A DNA stretch of 64,000 bases from Flammula alnicola (GCA_015499995.1 JADNRV010000053.1:62001-126000); one strand, 5' to 3'; numbered from the stretch's first letter, positions 13,660-26,545 are shown. Notes: generated from the sequence alone by a model not told the origin. Translations and numbers: made by a program.

Positions 13660-15911
13660 TCAGTCAATCCAGGTGGGCTCAACCTTGAAGCGAGGCTTCG
13701 GCGCATATCTCTTATTCTTACCCCGCGCTTTTTCGTCCTCGAACTCTGCTTCCATCCTCATCTTAACAGACCTATGCACCTTGAATCCATTAGACCTTTG
13801 CTTTGGGATGAAGCGTGGTTGAGCCATATTAGACCTGGATGCTTATTTAGAAACATAAAGTTCATGGAAAAGAAACTGGCAACAAACGCACCCAAAGTAT
13901 GTAACCCATTGGTTATCCCCTCTTTGGTATCGCAGCTGCATCGGCAAGATTTCGAGCACCCACCACGACTTCTGCACCTTCAGCTGGTCGTATTTGGGTG
14001 ACATGGCATCTCTCAGCTCCTCCTCTTCTTCCGAGCCCAAGAAAGGTACGCGAGATGCCTCCAAGAGAGTCTGGACATCCGGATGCGACTTTTTCTTGGT
14101 CAAATGAGCGTGAGGCCTGATGGGTATTGGCGTTGCAGGGGGCCGCTTGATGCAGTTAGAGCCGACTGGGAGAGCCGGAGGCCTAGGAACCACGAATGGA
14201 TACAATGTAGAGGGGTCCAGGCCGATTTCCAAGAGGGCATCCGAGTTGAACATGATGCCGGTGTTGGCCTTGAAGCATTCGCGGACCATCCAGCGGAGGG
14301 TGATGCGGGCGAGAGAGTGGCGTGTCTTGTTGCTGACGGATCCTCCTCCGATGTCTGTGTAATATCAGAAAGATTTTAGGGTCTTTCGTATAACAATTAA
14401 GAGGCAGGACATACCGCAATGACAGCCCTGAGGGATATTATTAGAGCGTGAACTAAGATGACAAGATGAAGGAAAAACGTACTGCGAACCAAACTTCCTC
14501 GATGTCCGTCGTTCTCTCGCTCTTCTCTGAATACATCCGCTCCAAAGTGTTCAACACACGATCATTTTCATCTTCTTTATGTATTGTCGTCGTCCGTATC
14601 TTGAAATTACTGGACTTTCCGTTCTTTCCCTTGCTTTGTGATTCCGGTAAGTCGTCAAAACTTGCTTGCCGTGTGACAGTCGCTGGATTCGTCGGCGAGG
14701 TTCCGAGCTTGAGTTCTTCAGGGTTGGGCCTGTTCCAGAGGTTGGCCTTGAACTTGGCGCGGCGCTCGTCCAATGAAACTGCGTGTCGGAAGGTACGGAC
14801 GATAGTGTTTGAAGTTGTGAATGGTAGCCTCTTTGGAATAATTCCAACAGAGTCGACCGTATCCCTAATAAAGTACGAAAAGAGTCAGAGATTAGATAGA
14901 GTATGGCTTAAAAATACTTTAATTAACGAAGCAGTCACGTACCACACACCGACGAACTCGATAGGAACATCGACAGAGAACGCCTTCTTGAACTCGTTCG
15001 ATTGCTCCCATCCGATATTGTCTGCACGCTTGTACATCTTGTAAGCGAAAGGCACCTGTTGGAAGTTGCCCGCTGGAAGCAGGCCGACTTTGTGCAACAT
15101 GCCTGCGAGACTGAAGAAAAGTTATTTTCAGCTTTGGAGTAAAATATATGCGCATATATTCAACTTACCTTCGTGCGGTATAAGCACCACGAGAAAACCC
15201 GAACAAGCAGATTTTATCTCCTGTGATGTCTGGATTATTGGCGATGAGATTAAAATCGCTCTGGAGAAAGGTAAAGCGAGGCGTACAGTTTTGCATCAAG
15301 AATTCGTATCCACCTATGATGGGATTCAATATTTAAATGCATATAATTTAACGTTTGGGCGGATCGACGTACTCATGACATGGGCGTGCAGATTCCAGGC
15401 AAACATCTCATCGAGTTTCTTTAAAAAAGAATGTCAGATAAGTAAGAAGTAAGCATGCAACATCCATACCTTTCTGACTTGCGACATGAAGGGCGTGGCG
15501 ATTTGGGGTGATGTGTATGTGCCAATTCCAGCCTGGTAAATCATTAATTCAGGATCAGCAGAGCTCATCCTCATATACTGCATTACGAACCTGGTAATAA
15601 ACCATCTGCTTCGTCCTATCATCCTTCTTCAGCAGCGAAACCAGCTGGACGATGTTGGAATTGTCAGCGTCGAACTGATCTCCCGTTCCATCGAAGCAAA
15701 CAATCAAAGTGCGGTTCGGGTGGTCTGGAGGAATTGCAGGGGAAACATTTCGAGGATCCACTGTGTTCTCCCGTCGTACAGGTGCTGGCTTTTCGTTCAA
15801 CTGCCCAGGGCTGACCGGTGTCTGGGGTTCAGAGCCAGAGTTGATGACCGTCTCCGTTAGAGAAACCATGGTGGGCTCCTGCCCATGGCCATTTCTGCCG
15901 GCGCTTGACAT
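13660..15911 (-). CDS. DUF2235 alpha/beta hydrolase (Tle1-like phospholipase fold), copy 1
   Basis: Predicted serine hydrolase of the DUF2235 family, whose bacterial members include type VI phospholipase effectors; the substrate of fungal members is unknown. Multi-exon gene starting at the ATG at 15911-15909 and stopping at 13662-13660. A disordered Ser/Pro-rich N-terminus leads into CFDGTGDQFDADNSN. Nucleophile motif GFSRGAYTAR is near 15,200, the acidic motif FVGVWDTVDSVG spans the splice near 14,940-14,865, and the His motif CHCDIGGGS is split by the intron before 14,350. The last intron is 13891-13835. It is convergent with the synthase, with only 208 bp between stops, and has a tandem paralogue at 16.7-19.2 kb. 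The catalytic Ser, Asp and His all appear retained. Confidence 0.85.
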
Positions 15912-16735
15912 GGTGGTGCTTTGACAGGGGTTTGCAGGGTAAAATCTCGTTCGAGGTTTTATTATGGCTCTGGTCAGCCTCCAAGCCTTTTTAGCAACCC
16001 AAATAGCCGACTTTCGTGGAACAAGCGATATGGAAGCCTCGCATGCGTGGTTCGCTGCCTCGTCAATCCGAGAAGATCGAGTCTTGAACCGAAGAACACG
16101 AAGGTGTAGGACAGGGATATGTCAGACCCTTTTGTGAAGCCCTTTACACATGCCATGATGCACGTCAGGTTCGAGTTGATGGAAAGCGAAAGATCCCGAA
16201 GGTACTGATTAGATCCAGAGGTCGTCGTGCATTGAACGTCGAATGCTCTAAAGTCGTATCCAACCTGGCCGCTCGCCGTCGAGATAGACGATATCGACGG
16301 TGGCCACAATACTCACCAGAGGACAGAGAAGAATTACTCCCTTAATTCTATGTCAATCTCGATTCTCCCACGACTATTTTTATTCCGTCATAAGTACTTA
16401 ATGTGTAGCAAATTAACCCTTCTAGCATCCAAACTGACAAGCATCAATGAATGAAAGAGCAAAGATAGAGTGGGAGCAAAGAGGAGCAAAGATGGAGCAA
16501 GTAGAAACTGATTTCATGACGTAGAAGGAACGGGAAGGCGAATAATGAAAGAGTCCAAGCTGCATAGGGCGAAACGCAAACCAGGCATACAGAACAAGAA
16601 AAAGAAAGATCCCACACGAAGGAACCTGCTGTCCGAGGAGAGGACTTATAGGTAGCTTGAGCATAGGCTGAGAGTAAAAAGTTAGAAGGCGAAGAATATT
16701 TGCGAGGAACAGGGCGCTAACCAAAGTTCGTCTCA
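15912..16735. other. Intergenic region between the two DUF2235 genes
   Basis: Contains the upstream region of copy 1 and the 3' region of copy 2. An open minus-strand stretch at 16309-15974 lacks an ATG start and family motifs, so I do not call it as a gene. Confidence 0.4.
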
Positions 16736-19179
16736 TCAATCCACCCAAGTCACACAATCCAACGCAAGGTTCTTCACTGCGGGCTTGTACTTCGACCCGT
16801 CCGCATACGCAGCCTCCATCCTCGTCTTCACACTGCGGTGAATCTTGACGCCCGCCTTGTGCTGTCTCGGGATATGCCTGCCCTCGCCCATGTTCATATG
16901 GAGCTTCGTCGCCCACTCCCACTCCTTGCTATCATCGTCGTCCTTCGCCTGCTGGAACCGCAACTTGGTCGGCAACACTTCGAGAAGCCACCAGTGCCAT
17001 TTCAGGCTCAGCTGGTCGTATACCGGCGCTAGCGCGTCCTTAAGGTCCGCTTCTTCTTCCGTCTCTTTCAGCTCCTCGCCGAAAAGCAAGTCTTCTCCAT
17101 CGTCGTCGTGGTCGTCGCAGCACGCGGGTTCGTTTTTGGGAATCGGCTGGATCAACGACGTTTCGGCGGAGTATGTGTTCAGCGGAAGCGCAGGCGGACG
17201 AGGAAGAACGACCGGGTAGAGGGCGGCAGGATCAAGGCCAACGTGTTTGAGGCCGTCAATGTGGAAGAGAATTCCAGTCTCGGTCTTGAAACATTCCCGT
17301 AACATCCAACGAAGAGGAATCCTAGCAAGACAGGGGCTGGCTCCATTGCCGACTGTCATCAATGAATCGTCAGCTTCGATGTCGACGAGCATATGAACGG
17401 AGAAATAAAGTACCCGATCCTCCACCGATATCTGATAGCAGAAAAAGCGAAGAGTTCTTCAGACCATCGTTACGTCTAGCTTGATTAAGAGAGCTTACCA
17501 CAATGACATCCCGCGAACCAAACCTGCAAAGAACGCAGAATTAGGGACCATCGAGTTTGAGGCAAGAGCAAAAACCTTACCTCTTCGATATCAGTCTCAC
17601 GCGCTCTCTCCTTCGCATATTTGACTTCCAACTCCTTGAGCGAAGACTTTCTCGCAGGTTCGCCTTTCCCAGGCTTGTGTGCATGCTCATGCGCATGGAC
17701 CTTCTTCACCTTGGCTTTGATTTCGCGGTCGGTGACACTGAGGCTTTGTTCAGCCGCCGTCGGCCGGTTCCAGTGGTTGGCCTTGAACTTGGCGCGTCGC
17801 TCGTCTAAAGCGATAGCATGCCTGAAGGTTTTGACGGCCGTGTTTGACGTAGTAAACGGCAGGCGGCGAGGAATTAGGCCAACAGAATTGACAGTATCCC
17901 TAAGAGAGAGAAAACGAAAATGATGTGAGCAAGATCACCAGTTATCTTCACCCATCCGGGTGAGAAAGATGGATAGACTTACCATACGCCAAGGAACTCG
18001 ATGTCAACGTCGATAGAGAATGCTTTTTTGAACGCATTCGACATCTTCCAGCCATCATCGTCCGCTTGTGTGTACATTTTATACGCAAAAGGAACCTGCT
18101 GATGGTTGCAAGTTGGAAGGAGGCCGACCTTGTGGATCATTCCAGCCAAGCTATTGGTATGTAGATAAGTAAGTGATTTCAACCTTTCATGCGAAAAATA
18201 CTGACCATCGAGCGGTATAAGCGCCTCGAGAAAATCCTGACAACAAAGTCTCAAAACACTGCATGACGGGTTTAATCGTCAACCTTACCGAAGATGCAAA
18301 TTTTATCGTTGGTACGATCTGAGCGATGTTTTCAATTCAGGGTGTACATCAACAAGATAAAACACTTACAGTTCTGCATAAGAAATTCATAGCCGCCTTT
18401 TCGGAGGAGTTCAATATTCAAATACTACCAGCAGAAGAAAAACCATACCCATGATGTGCGCGTCGATATTCCATGCGACGGCCATGTCCAAAGACTAAAA
18501 TCAATAGTTGAGTGGCTGCATTCTCACAGCACTTGGAGAGATATTTCACCTTGCTGATGCTGGAGGCCAAGGGAGTTGCGATTTGAGGAGAGGTGTACGT
18601 TCCAATTCCAGCCTATAATTTTCGTTTTAAAAAAATGATCTAAATGTGTTGAATTTCGTTGGATACAACAAACCTGATAGTAAACTAATTGTTTGTCCGG
18701 GTTGTCTTTCTTCAACATACTGAATAATTCAACGATGTTGGAGTTCTAAAATAAATAAAAAACAGAGTGAGAAAGTGTTGGAATTGGGTTTACGTTCATG
18801 CACACACATCAGCATCAAATCTAAAGTAGAAGGTTATATTAATAATCACTCGGTGTGTAATCGGGATGAGAACCTACTGGTCACCAGTTCCATCGAAGCA
18901 CAAGACGAGAGTACGGTTGACGTTGTTTGGAGGTATGGTATCCCATACGATTTCATCGCCTAGGATGGCATTGCCATTACCAAGTACTGGGGGGGAGATT
19001 AGTGGTGGCGAGGGTAGGCTCTGGTCAATCAGAGGTTTCCCAAAAATCGATAATCCGGGTCTCGTTGGCGAACCAGTAGACGTCCAGGTCGCAGTTTCAG
19101 AGGTGCTCATTTGAGAGCTACTGAAAGAGCTGGTGCTTTCCTCGTGCGAATGTTGAACGAACTCGTTGAAGGCAGCCAT
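16736..19179 (-). CDS. DUF2235 alpha/beta hydrolase (Tle1-like phospholipase fold), copy 2
   Basis: Tandem paralogue of the hydrolase at 13.66-15.91 kb, with the same exon order. The start is the ATG at 19179-19177 and the stop is at 16738-16736. The N-terminus is Ser/Thr-rich, followed by RTLVLCFDGTGDQ. The rest of that motif lies in the next exon near 18,745-18,715. GFSRGAYTAR is near 18,230, FLGVWDTV spans the splice near 17,985, and the His motif sits by the exon boundaries at 17,525-17,380. The central linker is His/Lys-rich and differs from copy 1. The C-terminal block with VHRSVK/IHRSVK is shared by both copies. Function is unknown beyond the predicted hydrolase fold; proximity to the polyketide synthase may be coincidental. 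Confidence 0.85.
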
Positions 19180-20516
19180 CACAGCAAGAGAATCCTATGG
19201 AGGTGAAGAGCAGACTGGGGTGGGAGATACGCAGGCGAAAGAGCTTCACTCCTGCTTTTATTCGGTTCGAGCCTGCGCATTCTGCAGTTTGGCAGCTGGA
19301 ATGGTTGATTGTATAGTCACTTGGACAAGAAGTCTGAACGTAATTAACAAGCTCACCAAAAATAGGTAAGAGAAGCGAAAAGCCGCCTTAGCATCGTGGG
19401 TGTCCTGTCATCGTCGGCGAATGATTTGCTGATATGAGCGACATCCTCCCTGAAAGGATAGCTTGCAGAAGCTGCCGGCGATTGGAGAATCACAAAACGA
19501 GGCACATTGACCTTGGAGTGTTATTAATTTATTTCTGGAAGAGGACCGGAAAAGAAAAGTCCCGAATGTCCTTTTCCCGACACGAAAGTTGGCCAATCCT
19601 AAGGTTCCTATCCTCTGGGAGGACGGCTACATATCGATATGTGTTCCCTTCCCTTATTGATTGCTCACTGCAGATGTAGTAGAGGCATCGGATCCTGGCT
19701 CGCAACGACACCCGGTGCTGCAAATTGCTCTTCGGTTTGAACCCGAGCAACCCAGTATCGAATAGACTCTAGAGCTTTTGATGGAAATGATTGGGAAGGT
19801 TTTGTTGTTGAAGTCTGCAATTGACGGCATGTTTGAAGAGGAGTCAGACCATGACCGCCATACTAGAACTTCACCGAGTTTGAGGTGTGGACCCTTGGGA
19901 AAATTCGCGGCGGCACCGCATTGAGGAGACTTATGGTGCGCCTATTACTTCGAAGAACCGAGGTAGGTTGCCCTTCGGTTCAAATGTCTGGCGGCAGTGG
20001 TGAACTCGAACAACTAGCATCGAACTCTGAAATCAAGATCAAGCGGCAAAGTGACCTTCGGTCAAAGGTATCCGAGGACCCCGAAAGACCCCGAATCCTG
20101 CCCGATCGACTTGGCGCCAACTTGATCCTGTGGCTGTCCAACGACACTTATGATCTTGACCTGCGTTTGCCAGTGGTTCCAGCTTCTAGCTTGGAAAGAA
20201 AAAGAATGTGAAAACCTCTGGAAAGCCCTTGCAAATTGGAAGGCCAAAAGCTAACTCCTTGTGAATAAAAACCTGTCGAAATAGATTTTACATTTGTTTT
20301 ACATAAAAACGTTACTAGTGAAGCCGGGATGAAAACTTGGAAACCGAAATAATAACTGGCCGGTATGATGTAGTAGGCAATGGGAAGGTATATAGTTGAA
20401 GACAGGGGGTTGAAAAACCTCAACGATTCAAAAGGGAATGAATAATTAACACCTGTCTGCAACGTCGGGTGTTGCCAATTTTGCGCATCATACACGGCAT
20501 GACAAGAACTGCCTTG
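19180..20516. other. Gene-poor interval
   Basis: Holds the upstream region of DUF2235 copy 2 and the downstream region of the first MARVEL-like gene. Open frames here are short, without domains or consistent splice structure. I see nothing else that can be supported. Confidence 0.45.
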
Positions 20517-21525
20517 TCAGGCTTGAGGCATTGGGGAAGAGGGAGTGTACGCTGCGACCTGTTGCGCTGGCGAAGGGTACATCATCTGCTGGTTAGAAAG
20601 GGTCGATGGGCTGGGCTGCGGGTAGGTGTTCATCGGGATGGACTGAGATATAGAGTCCTTGCCCGTGCCCAGGTCGCTCTTCGCCTCTAAATCGCCAGGA
20701 TTATGTGTCAAGGCTGGCATGTTAACTTTCAGTTCACTGACGGTTCGGAACCACACCTGGCTATCGCCCCGGAAGTGGACGACAGTGGAATAGATCAGCA
20801 GCACCAGCATGTATTTCATCACTGACAGCCCAAATTGAGTCCGAATACAAGGCGGATGTTTGAAAGCACTACGTACGCAGTACAAAGACGACGACCGTCA
20901 TTCCCTCGATTGCGATCAATTGATTGCACTTTTGTACAGAGACCTCGCCATCTGAGACTATATCATTTTATTGGGAAAGTTGTCGACGGCACAATATGGA
21001 TCGGTGCTCACCGAACTGGAAGGCCAACTTGAACAATTGGCAGTTACCAAAAGGATCAAAGAGTTCTTTCATCTGGATTGCAAGGGCTGCCGAGACCACC
21101 CAGAATATCCACATCGTGCCTTCTTGCGATGTGAGAAAATTGGAATATAGCGAGAATAAGCAAGGAAATTCTTACAGATGATAGAGAGTTCAGAAACGAT
21201 ATAGAGAACGAATGCGTTTTTTCTAAGCAGAGGGAGTACCAACCTAAAAAGAAGGGGTGCATCAGAATCAACTTACTTCCCTAAAGCTGAGCGATTCCCT
21301 TACATAGCGGGAAAGACTAGCAAAGAAAAGGATGAAGCGAAAAGGCCCATTCCCTCAAAGCTCTCGCCTCCACTGAATTGCGTCCAAACAGCAAGCAGAC
21401 CGAGTATAGGTACACTCAGGATAATGCAGAGCGCTTATTAGTACAGATCCTTCAGCTACATTCTATTGTAAACCACTGAACAACGTACTGAGGATCACCG
21501 TTCGATATATGTAGAAAGAATTCAT
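20517..21525 (-). CDS. MARVEL-like multi-pass membrane protein, copy A
   Basis: First of three tandem paralogues. The start is the ATG at 21525-21523 (MNSFYIYR) and the stop is at 20519-20517. Five short introns interrupt the hydrophobic part, as in copy B. The product has about four membrane segments, a conserved WVVSAALAIQ-like segment and a WCTELF-like region, followed by FGLSVMKYMLVLL. A cytosolic tail contains LTHNPGDLEAK and a Pro/Gln/Tyr-rich end. The membrane topology and W/C positions resemble the fungal MARVEL domain; this is by recognition, not by search. The role is unknown; MARVEL proteins usually act in membrane apposition or eisosome-like domains. Confidence 0.7.
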
Positions 21526-22496
21526 CTTGCCACTGCACAGGGCCGATGGAGGGTAAACCGGTAAGATTGGACGAGGGACGAGGGACGGGAATTTTCAGCT
21601 GTTGAGGAAGGCATCGTTTTGTAGTTGTTCGCCAGCTATCTTTAGAATGGCAGAGCGACCTGATCGACACGACAAGGTTTGCTACATTGCCTTCCCGCCA
21701 CTTTATTTAAGGCGACGTGAGTACTAAGAACCACCAACACGAGCTAAAGATCTCAAGGAAACGATTTTAAAGAGGACGACGCAGCTGCAAACACTGACAC
21801 GAACCTATTCAAAAGCCATAATATAGTCGAGCGCCATTTCTTGAATGGCGTAGTCCCCGGAAGCTAAGGAAGAGATTTGGCGCAAATAATGGTGGAGCGA
21901 GCCTGATAGATTGATTGTTGATTATGGATCACAATCAATCAAGCGATGCCCAAGAAGTATATATGTGATAGATGTATTGTCTGGCAGGAATGTTTTGAGG
22001 AATCGATAGCTAAACTTGGGGCGGCGCGAAGAAGGATCAGATATCATAGACACCGATGTGACAAATTAGTGGGGCGCCGCCAGGGTAGATGAGAGTACGA
22101 GTCGGTAGTACCACTCGGTGTTGTGGTTGAAAGAGCTGCGTTGATAGGTCCATGGTAGACTCGGAAGTGGCAATCCGGATTCACTTTTTCTTTTTTTTGA
22201 AATGGGCGCGAAGAAAACAGGGAAATGATTGTGCTGCGCACCAAAGATATATTCCCGGCGATCCGAGTTAGAACACGAAGCGGTGAAAAATCGGTAGGAA
22301 ACGGTGGACGAATTGGTGACAATGGTGTGCTGTTTCCTACACAATTCTCACGCGCCAAAATTTCCAGCTTCCGTATCGTCCTTCAACTACCTGCTATCTT
22401 ACCCTAAACCCACCAATTCTGACGCACGTTATCCTCATTCAGATCAACGACTAGCCAACGGAGAATATTGTACACGCCACGGTTTGAGAATTCTGC
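21526..22496. other. Interval between membrane protein copies A and B
   Basis: No gene supported. The A-proximal part (about 21,620-21,670) carries a block (ATCTTTAGAATGGCAGAGCG) that recurs upstream of copy B and, more weakly, of copy C, consistent with a promoter copied with the gene. Confidence 0.4.
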
Positions 22497-23564
22497 TCAA
22501 ACCTGAGGCATTGATGCAGAGGGAGTATAAGCCGCAGAGACACCCTGTTGAGAGTACGCTATATGCGGCGTCGGTCGAGCAGCCGCAGCCGGAATGACTT
22601 GCATCTTTGCTTGAGTGGGCGCTCCAAACCCTGAAGTCTGCATCGGCGGAGAGTACGTCGTTGGTTGAGTAAATTGAGTTGGTTGATTGGGCGGCGGGTA
22701 CGTATTCATAGCGATGGATGAAGATGAAACGTGCTTTCCGATCTTCGCCTCTAAATCGCCAGGGTTGTGGGTCAAAGACGGCATTTGGATTTGCAACTCT
22801 TTGACGCTTCGGAACAAGACTTGCTTCCCACTGCGGAAGCTGACGATAGTCGAATAGATCAACAGCACTAGCATGTATTTCATAACTAACAGAGCGGATT
22901 CAGTTTGAACGCGAAGCCCGAGTTTGAAGATAACACGTACGCAATACAAAGATAACGACTGTCAGTCCCACAATCCCAAATAATTCGGTACACCAATGAA
23001 CCTGATTTGCTATAATATTTCGTAATTTTAGGGGAAAGTTTTGAGCGATATGAGTCAGTACTCACTAGCCAGGAATTGGCAGTTGCCGAGAGGATAAAAA
23101 GTTTCTCTCCCCTGAATCGTAAGTGCTGCCGTAGTCACCCAGAAAATCCACATTGTACCTTTTCGCATCGTGATAAACGGAAATGATGATTAAAGCAAAC
23201 ATATGATGGATAGTTCGGAATAAATGTAAAGAGCGTATGCGTTTTTTCTGATCTCAGGGAGAGCCAGCCTGATAAGAGGATGGGTAAGAACAATGTCTAC
23301 GCAAATCGCCCTGTTCACTTACATCGTCGGAAAAACAAGGAACGACAGGCAAGATGTATAGAGCCCCAATGACTCGAAGCTGTAAGTAATGTGGTTCAAA
23401 TTGCTCCCTTGTGTCCAATGAGCCAGCAGGCCGAGAACCGGTATGTTCAGAATCGTAATGAGGCCTGAAAATCGCAGATACGGTGCTTTAGTTACATTCG
23501 TGTATAGATATTCAAACGAAAACATACCAAGACAAAACATTCGATATATGTAAAGGAAATTCAT
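22497..23564 (-). CDS. MARVEL-like multi-pass membrane protein, copy B
   Basis: Best-resolved member of the trio. Six exons (23564-23528, 23464-23323, 23268-23201, 23158-23066, 23009-22941, 22885-22497) join in frame to 265 residues. Hydrophobic segments lie at about residues 8-28, 38-58, 72-95 and 115-150. A soluble tail follows with LTHNPGDLEAK, MNTYPPPNQP and repeated Pro/Gln/Ala-rich sequence. WIFWVTTAALTI and WCTELFGIVGL are the positions most like fungal MARVEL domains. The tail is longer than in copies A and C by an insertion rich in Pro, Gln and Ala. The function is not known; likely an integral plasma-membrane or endomembrane protein. Confidence 0.75.
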
Positions 23565-24750
23565 CTTGCACAGCAGGACGAGGTCGGGCGGAGGTCAAAA
23601 ATCGAAATGGGGGGTTTTCAGCAGAGTCCAGAAATCGAGTTTTTGTACCGATGCTCGCCAGGTATTTTTAGAATGGCAGAGCGACAAGATCGACAGGTAC
23701 CCAACTACGCGCGGCCGCTGGCGCTCACGGTCATTCTACATCTAAGCGAGGAGATATAAGCAGGACTTACTGGCATCATGAGTTAACGATCCCCAATTCT
23801 CCTCGGGTATGTCATTTCTCTTGAATAAAGGAAACAAATCCCGGACGCCATCATAGTAGCAAGAAATCTCATGGACCTCGATGGGAGCAAGCCTGCCATA
23901 TTTCTGGTGACAGACAGCAATCAATCATGCGCCCAGTAGAACTTGACAGTTCAAGGCGTCACAAACCATGGAAAATGCGATGTCTTTTGATAGCCAAGCT
24001 TGACATCGTCGCAAAAGTAAAATGGACGGCAAGGTGGAAAACGGGCAGGTGGTTAGATGAAAGCGCCATGCGAATTGAGGCTGTTCATCCAGCGCGTTGA
24101 AGAGTGCATGAGTGATCCAGCGTATTGACAACGATGTTAAGTCGTCGGCAATTGGTCTGCCATGTAAGAACCAAATGGACTGCACAAAATGAAGACGTAC
24201 ATATATGCTGGTTATACGGAGTCGGCTCGATGATAAGGAGAGTTGAGTTTGTGGATGGAGAATGAGTTCTGAATGACCCGACCAAGTTCGTGTTGAATTG
24301 AAGCATTAAATATATTTTACGTAATTGTGACGGTTAAACATATTGCAATTGAACAATCCTCATGATACTTAACGCTTGCTCAGCGCTCTTCCTCCTCAAC
24401 ATTCCCTCGGCATCGAAATGAATCCCGAACTTGTCTACCTTCAAAAAGGTGCGTATAAGCTTAGTTGTATAGTGCAACTTTGCAAATTTCGGCCCTCTTA
24501 GATGTCGAACTTCTGATACTTATAGCAGCTGTAGATACTAGGTTTGGGATGAAAAAACCCAGATAAAAACTTCGAAACTGGAATAATAACCGCATGGCAG
24601 AATGGGCAAGGTATATAGTTGAAGAAAGGGGAGGTGGTAAAATCTCAATGACTCGAAAATGAAGAAATAATTAACACGTGTCTAGCACATCAGGTGTTAC
24701 CATTATACCAATTTTGAGCATTCTTACACGCCACGACAAGAAATACCTCC
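23565..24750. other. Interval with duplicated upstream region of the F-box gene
   Basis: Between copies B and C. About 24,095-24,435 is clearly related to 26,560-26,937, which lies directly upstream of the intact F-box gene. It includes the 5' leader and the first seven codons (ATG at 24418, MNPELV) before the similarity stops. No complete gene is visible in the rest. Confidence 0.6.
24418..24438 (+). pseudogene. Truncated 5' end of an F-box gene
   Basis: The ATG and about six codons match the start of the F-box gene at 26920 (MNPELV), as does the upstream leader with CCTCAACAT and ATCGAAATGAATCCCGAAC. Downstream sequence is unrelated and the frame soon ends. This is a duplication breakpoint inside codon 7 or so, not a gene. 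Confidence 0.65.
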
Positions 24751-25723
24751 TTAGACTTGAGGCATTGTGGCGGAGGGAGTATACACTGCCGTATGTTGCA
24801 CCGGCGATGAGTATGTCATCTGCTGAGTGGGAGGAATTGAAGGATTGGACGGTGGGTAGGTGTTCATCGCGATCGACGGGGAAGCATAGCCTTTAGCCTC
24901 GAAATCGCCGGATTTGTGGGTCAAAGCTGGCATTTTGACCTGGAGTTCATTGACGCTTCGGAACCATACTTGGTCGTCACCGCGGAAGTAGACGGTAGTG
25001 GAGTAGGTCAGCAGCAGTAGCATGTATTTCATCACTGACAGCCAAATTTGAGTCTGAATATAGAGCGGAATTTTGAAAGCACCGCGCACGCAGTACAAAG
25101 ACGACGATCGTCAGTCCCTCGATTGCGAGCAATTGATTACACTTTTGTACGCCGACCTCTGTGAGATTTTATAATTTTATTGGAGAAGCTGTCGGCTATA
25201 CAAATCTGTGCTCACCGAAGACGAAGAATTGGCAGCCACCAAAAAGGACAAAATTTTGTTTCTTCTGGATTGCAAGGGCTGCCGAGACCACCCAGAATAT
25301 CCACATCGTGCCTTCTTGCGATGTGAGAAGATTGAAATATACCCAGAACAAAGAAAAGAAATTCGCACCGATGATGGAGAGTTCAGAAACGATGTAGAGA
25401 ATGAACGCATTTTTTCTAAGGAAAGGGAGTACCAACCTAAGAAGAAGGCCGGTCAGTACTACGTCTCTCAAATCGGACAATTCACTGACATAGTAGGAAA
25501 GACTAGCAAAGACAAGGAGGAAGCAAAAAGACCCATCCCTTCAAAGCTCTCGGTCACCTGCTCCGACATGCTGAATTGCGTCCAAACAGCAAGGAGACCA
25601 AGTACCGGTAGACTCAGGATAGTGCAGAGGCCTTGTAAACACAGATATTTCAGCTACATTCAAGTTGCAACGAATGAACAATGTACCGAGAATAACCATT
25701 CGATATACGTAGAAGTAGTTCAT
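24751..25723 (-). CDS. MARVEL-like multi-pass membrane protein, copy C
   Basis: Third tandem paralogue, starting at the ATG at 25723-25721 (MNYFYVYRMVIL) and stopping at 24753-24751. Introns sit at the same places as in copy B. The first is GTACAT...ACAAG, joining to LCTILSLPVLGLLAVW. The tail keeps LTHKSGDFEAK and MNTYPPSNPS and ends in TPSATMPQV, close to copies A and B. DNA similarity to copy A is high through the exons and parts of the introns, so the A/C split looks recent. No function beyond a membrane protein can be assigned. Confidence 0.72.
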
Positions 25724-26289
25724 CTTGCACTGGAGGATGGAGGGTAATATCGAATGGGGGAAAAGGAGTACTTTCAGCTGTTGAAAAAGGCATCATTTTG
25801 TACTGTTCCTCACCAGCTATCTTAGCGACCAGATCGACGGGTGCCCAAGAACAAGGCCACGGAGCTCACTGCCCCCCCTGTCACTCTATTTAAGGAGGAT
25901 GTGAACAAGATCGATATCATGCTATAAAAAATCACCGACATTCAAGAGACGCGATAATAGGGGGCTCTTCTTGAGTAAAGGAATCCCCGAAGCCTGTGAG
26001 GATGGGGAGATATTTGGTAAGTACATAGTAGCCGGAGTGAATGTGGAACATCGATTACCGGTTAGAGATGACCACTCGACATCAAGCCCAGCAGTATCCG
26101 ACAGACACGGTACATCATGCATCATGGCCTGACAGTGACACTGTTGAAGCTTGAAGGTTGAATATTGAATGTTGACGTCGGACGGCTAAACTTGCCGTTG
26201 CCATGGCTCGGAAAATTATTGGAGAGCAGGAACATCGAGGTGGAAAATTGGTAGCTGAATTGACCAAACGCATGATGAGGTTGTCCGAT

Positions 26290-26545
26290 TCAGGATGCCA
26301 AAAGAGCTATGTATGTCGATGGGTCACCGGTCACCTGAGATCTAAAATGGTTCGTTAGAGCGCCAATCAATCCCCCCCTTTTCCCCCCAAGGGAATGATT
26401 TGATACGCGCCAAAGATAAGTAAGTATGTTGGGCCGACAACTCGGACCATTTGGCGGCACAGTCGAGTGTAAGGCTCCAAGTTTGAAGGTAATACGCACG
26501 CTGTACAATGATAATGGCTGTCGGTTCTCAAGTACTCAGTACTAG
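26290..26545 (-). pseudogene. Degenerate fourth copy of the MARVEL-like gene (fragment)
   Basis: Minus-strand sequence at about 26,478-26,545 aligns by eye with the copy B exon 5/donor region at about 22,915-22,980 (shared AAGTTTGAAG and CGCACGC/CGTACGC boundaries). Surrounding sequence has lost the frame and the membrane segments. It lies between intact copy C and the F-box gene and marks another round of local duplication. Confidence 0.45.

Noticed and set aside
15974..16309. Minus-strand open frame between the two DUF2235 genes
   Set aside because: No ATG start, no family motifs and no convincing splice partners.
20148..20495. Minus-strand open frame after membrane gene A
   Set aside because: Hydrophobic by composition of AT-rich 3' sequence; no conservation in the other two copies.
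22044..22407. Short overlapping frames on both strands between membrane genes A and B
   Set aside because: No domain, no splice support, and different in each duplicated spacer.
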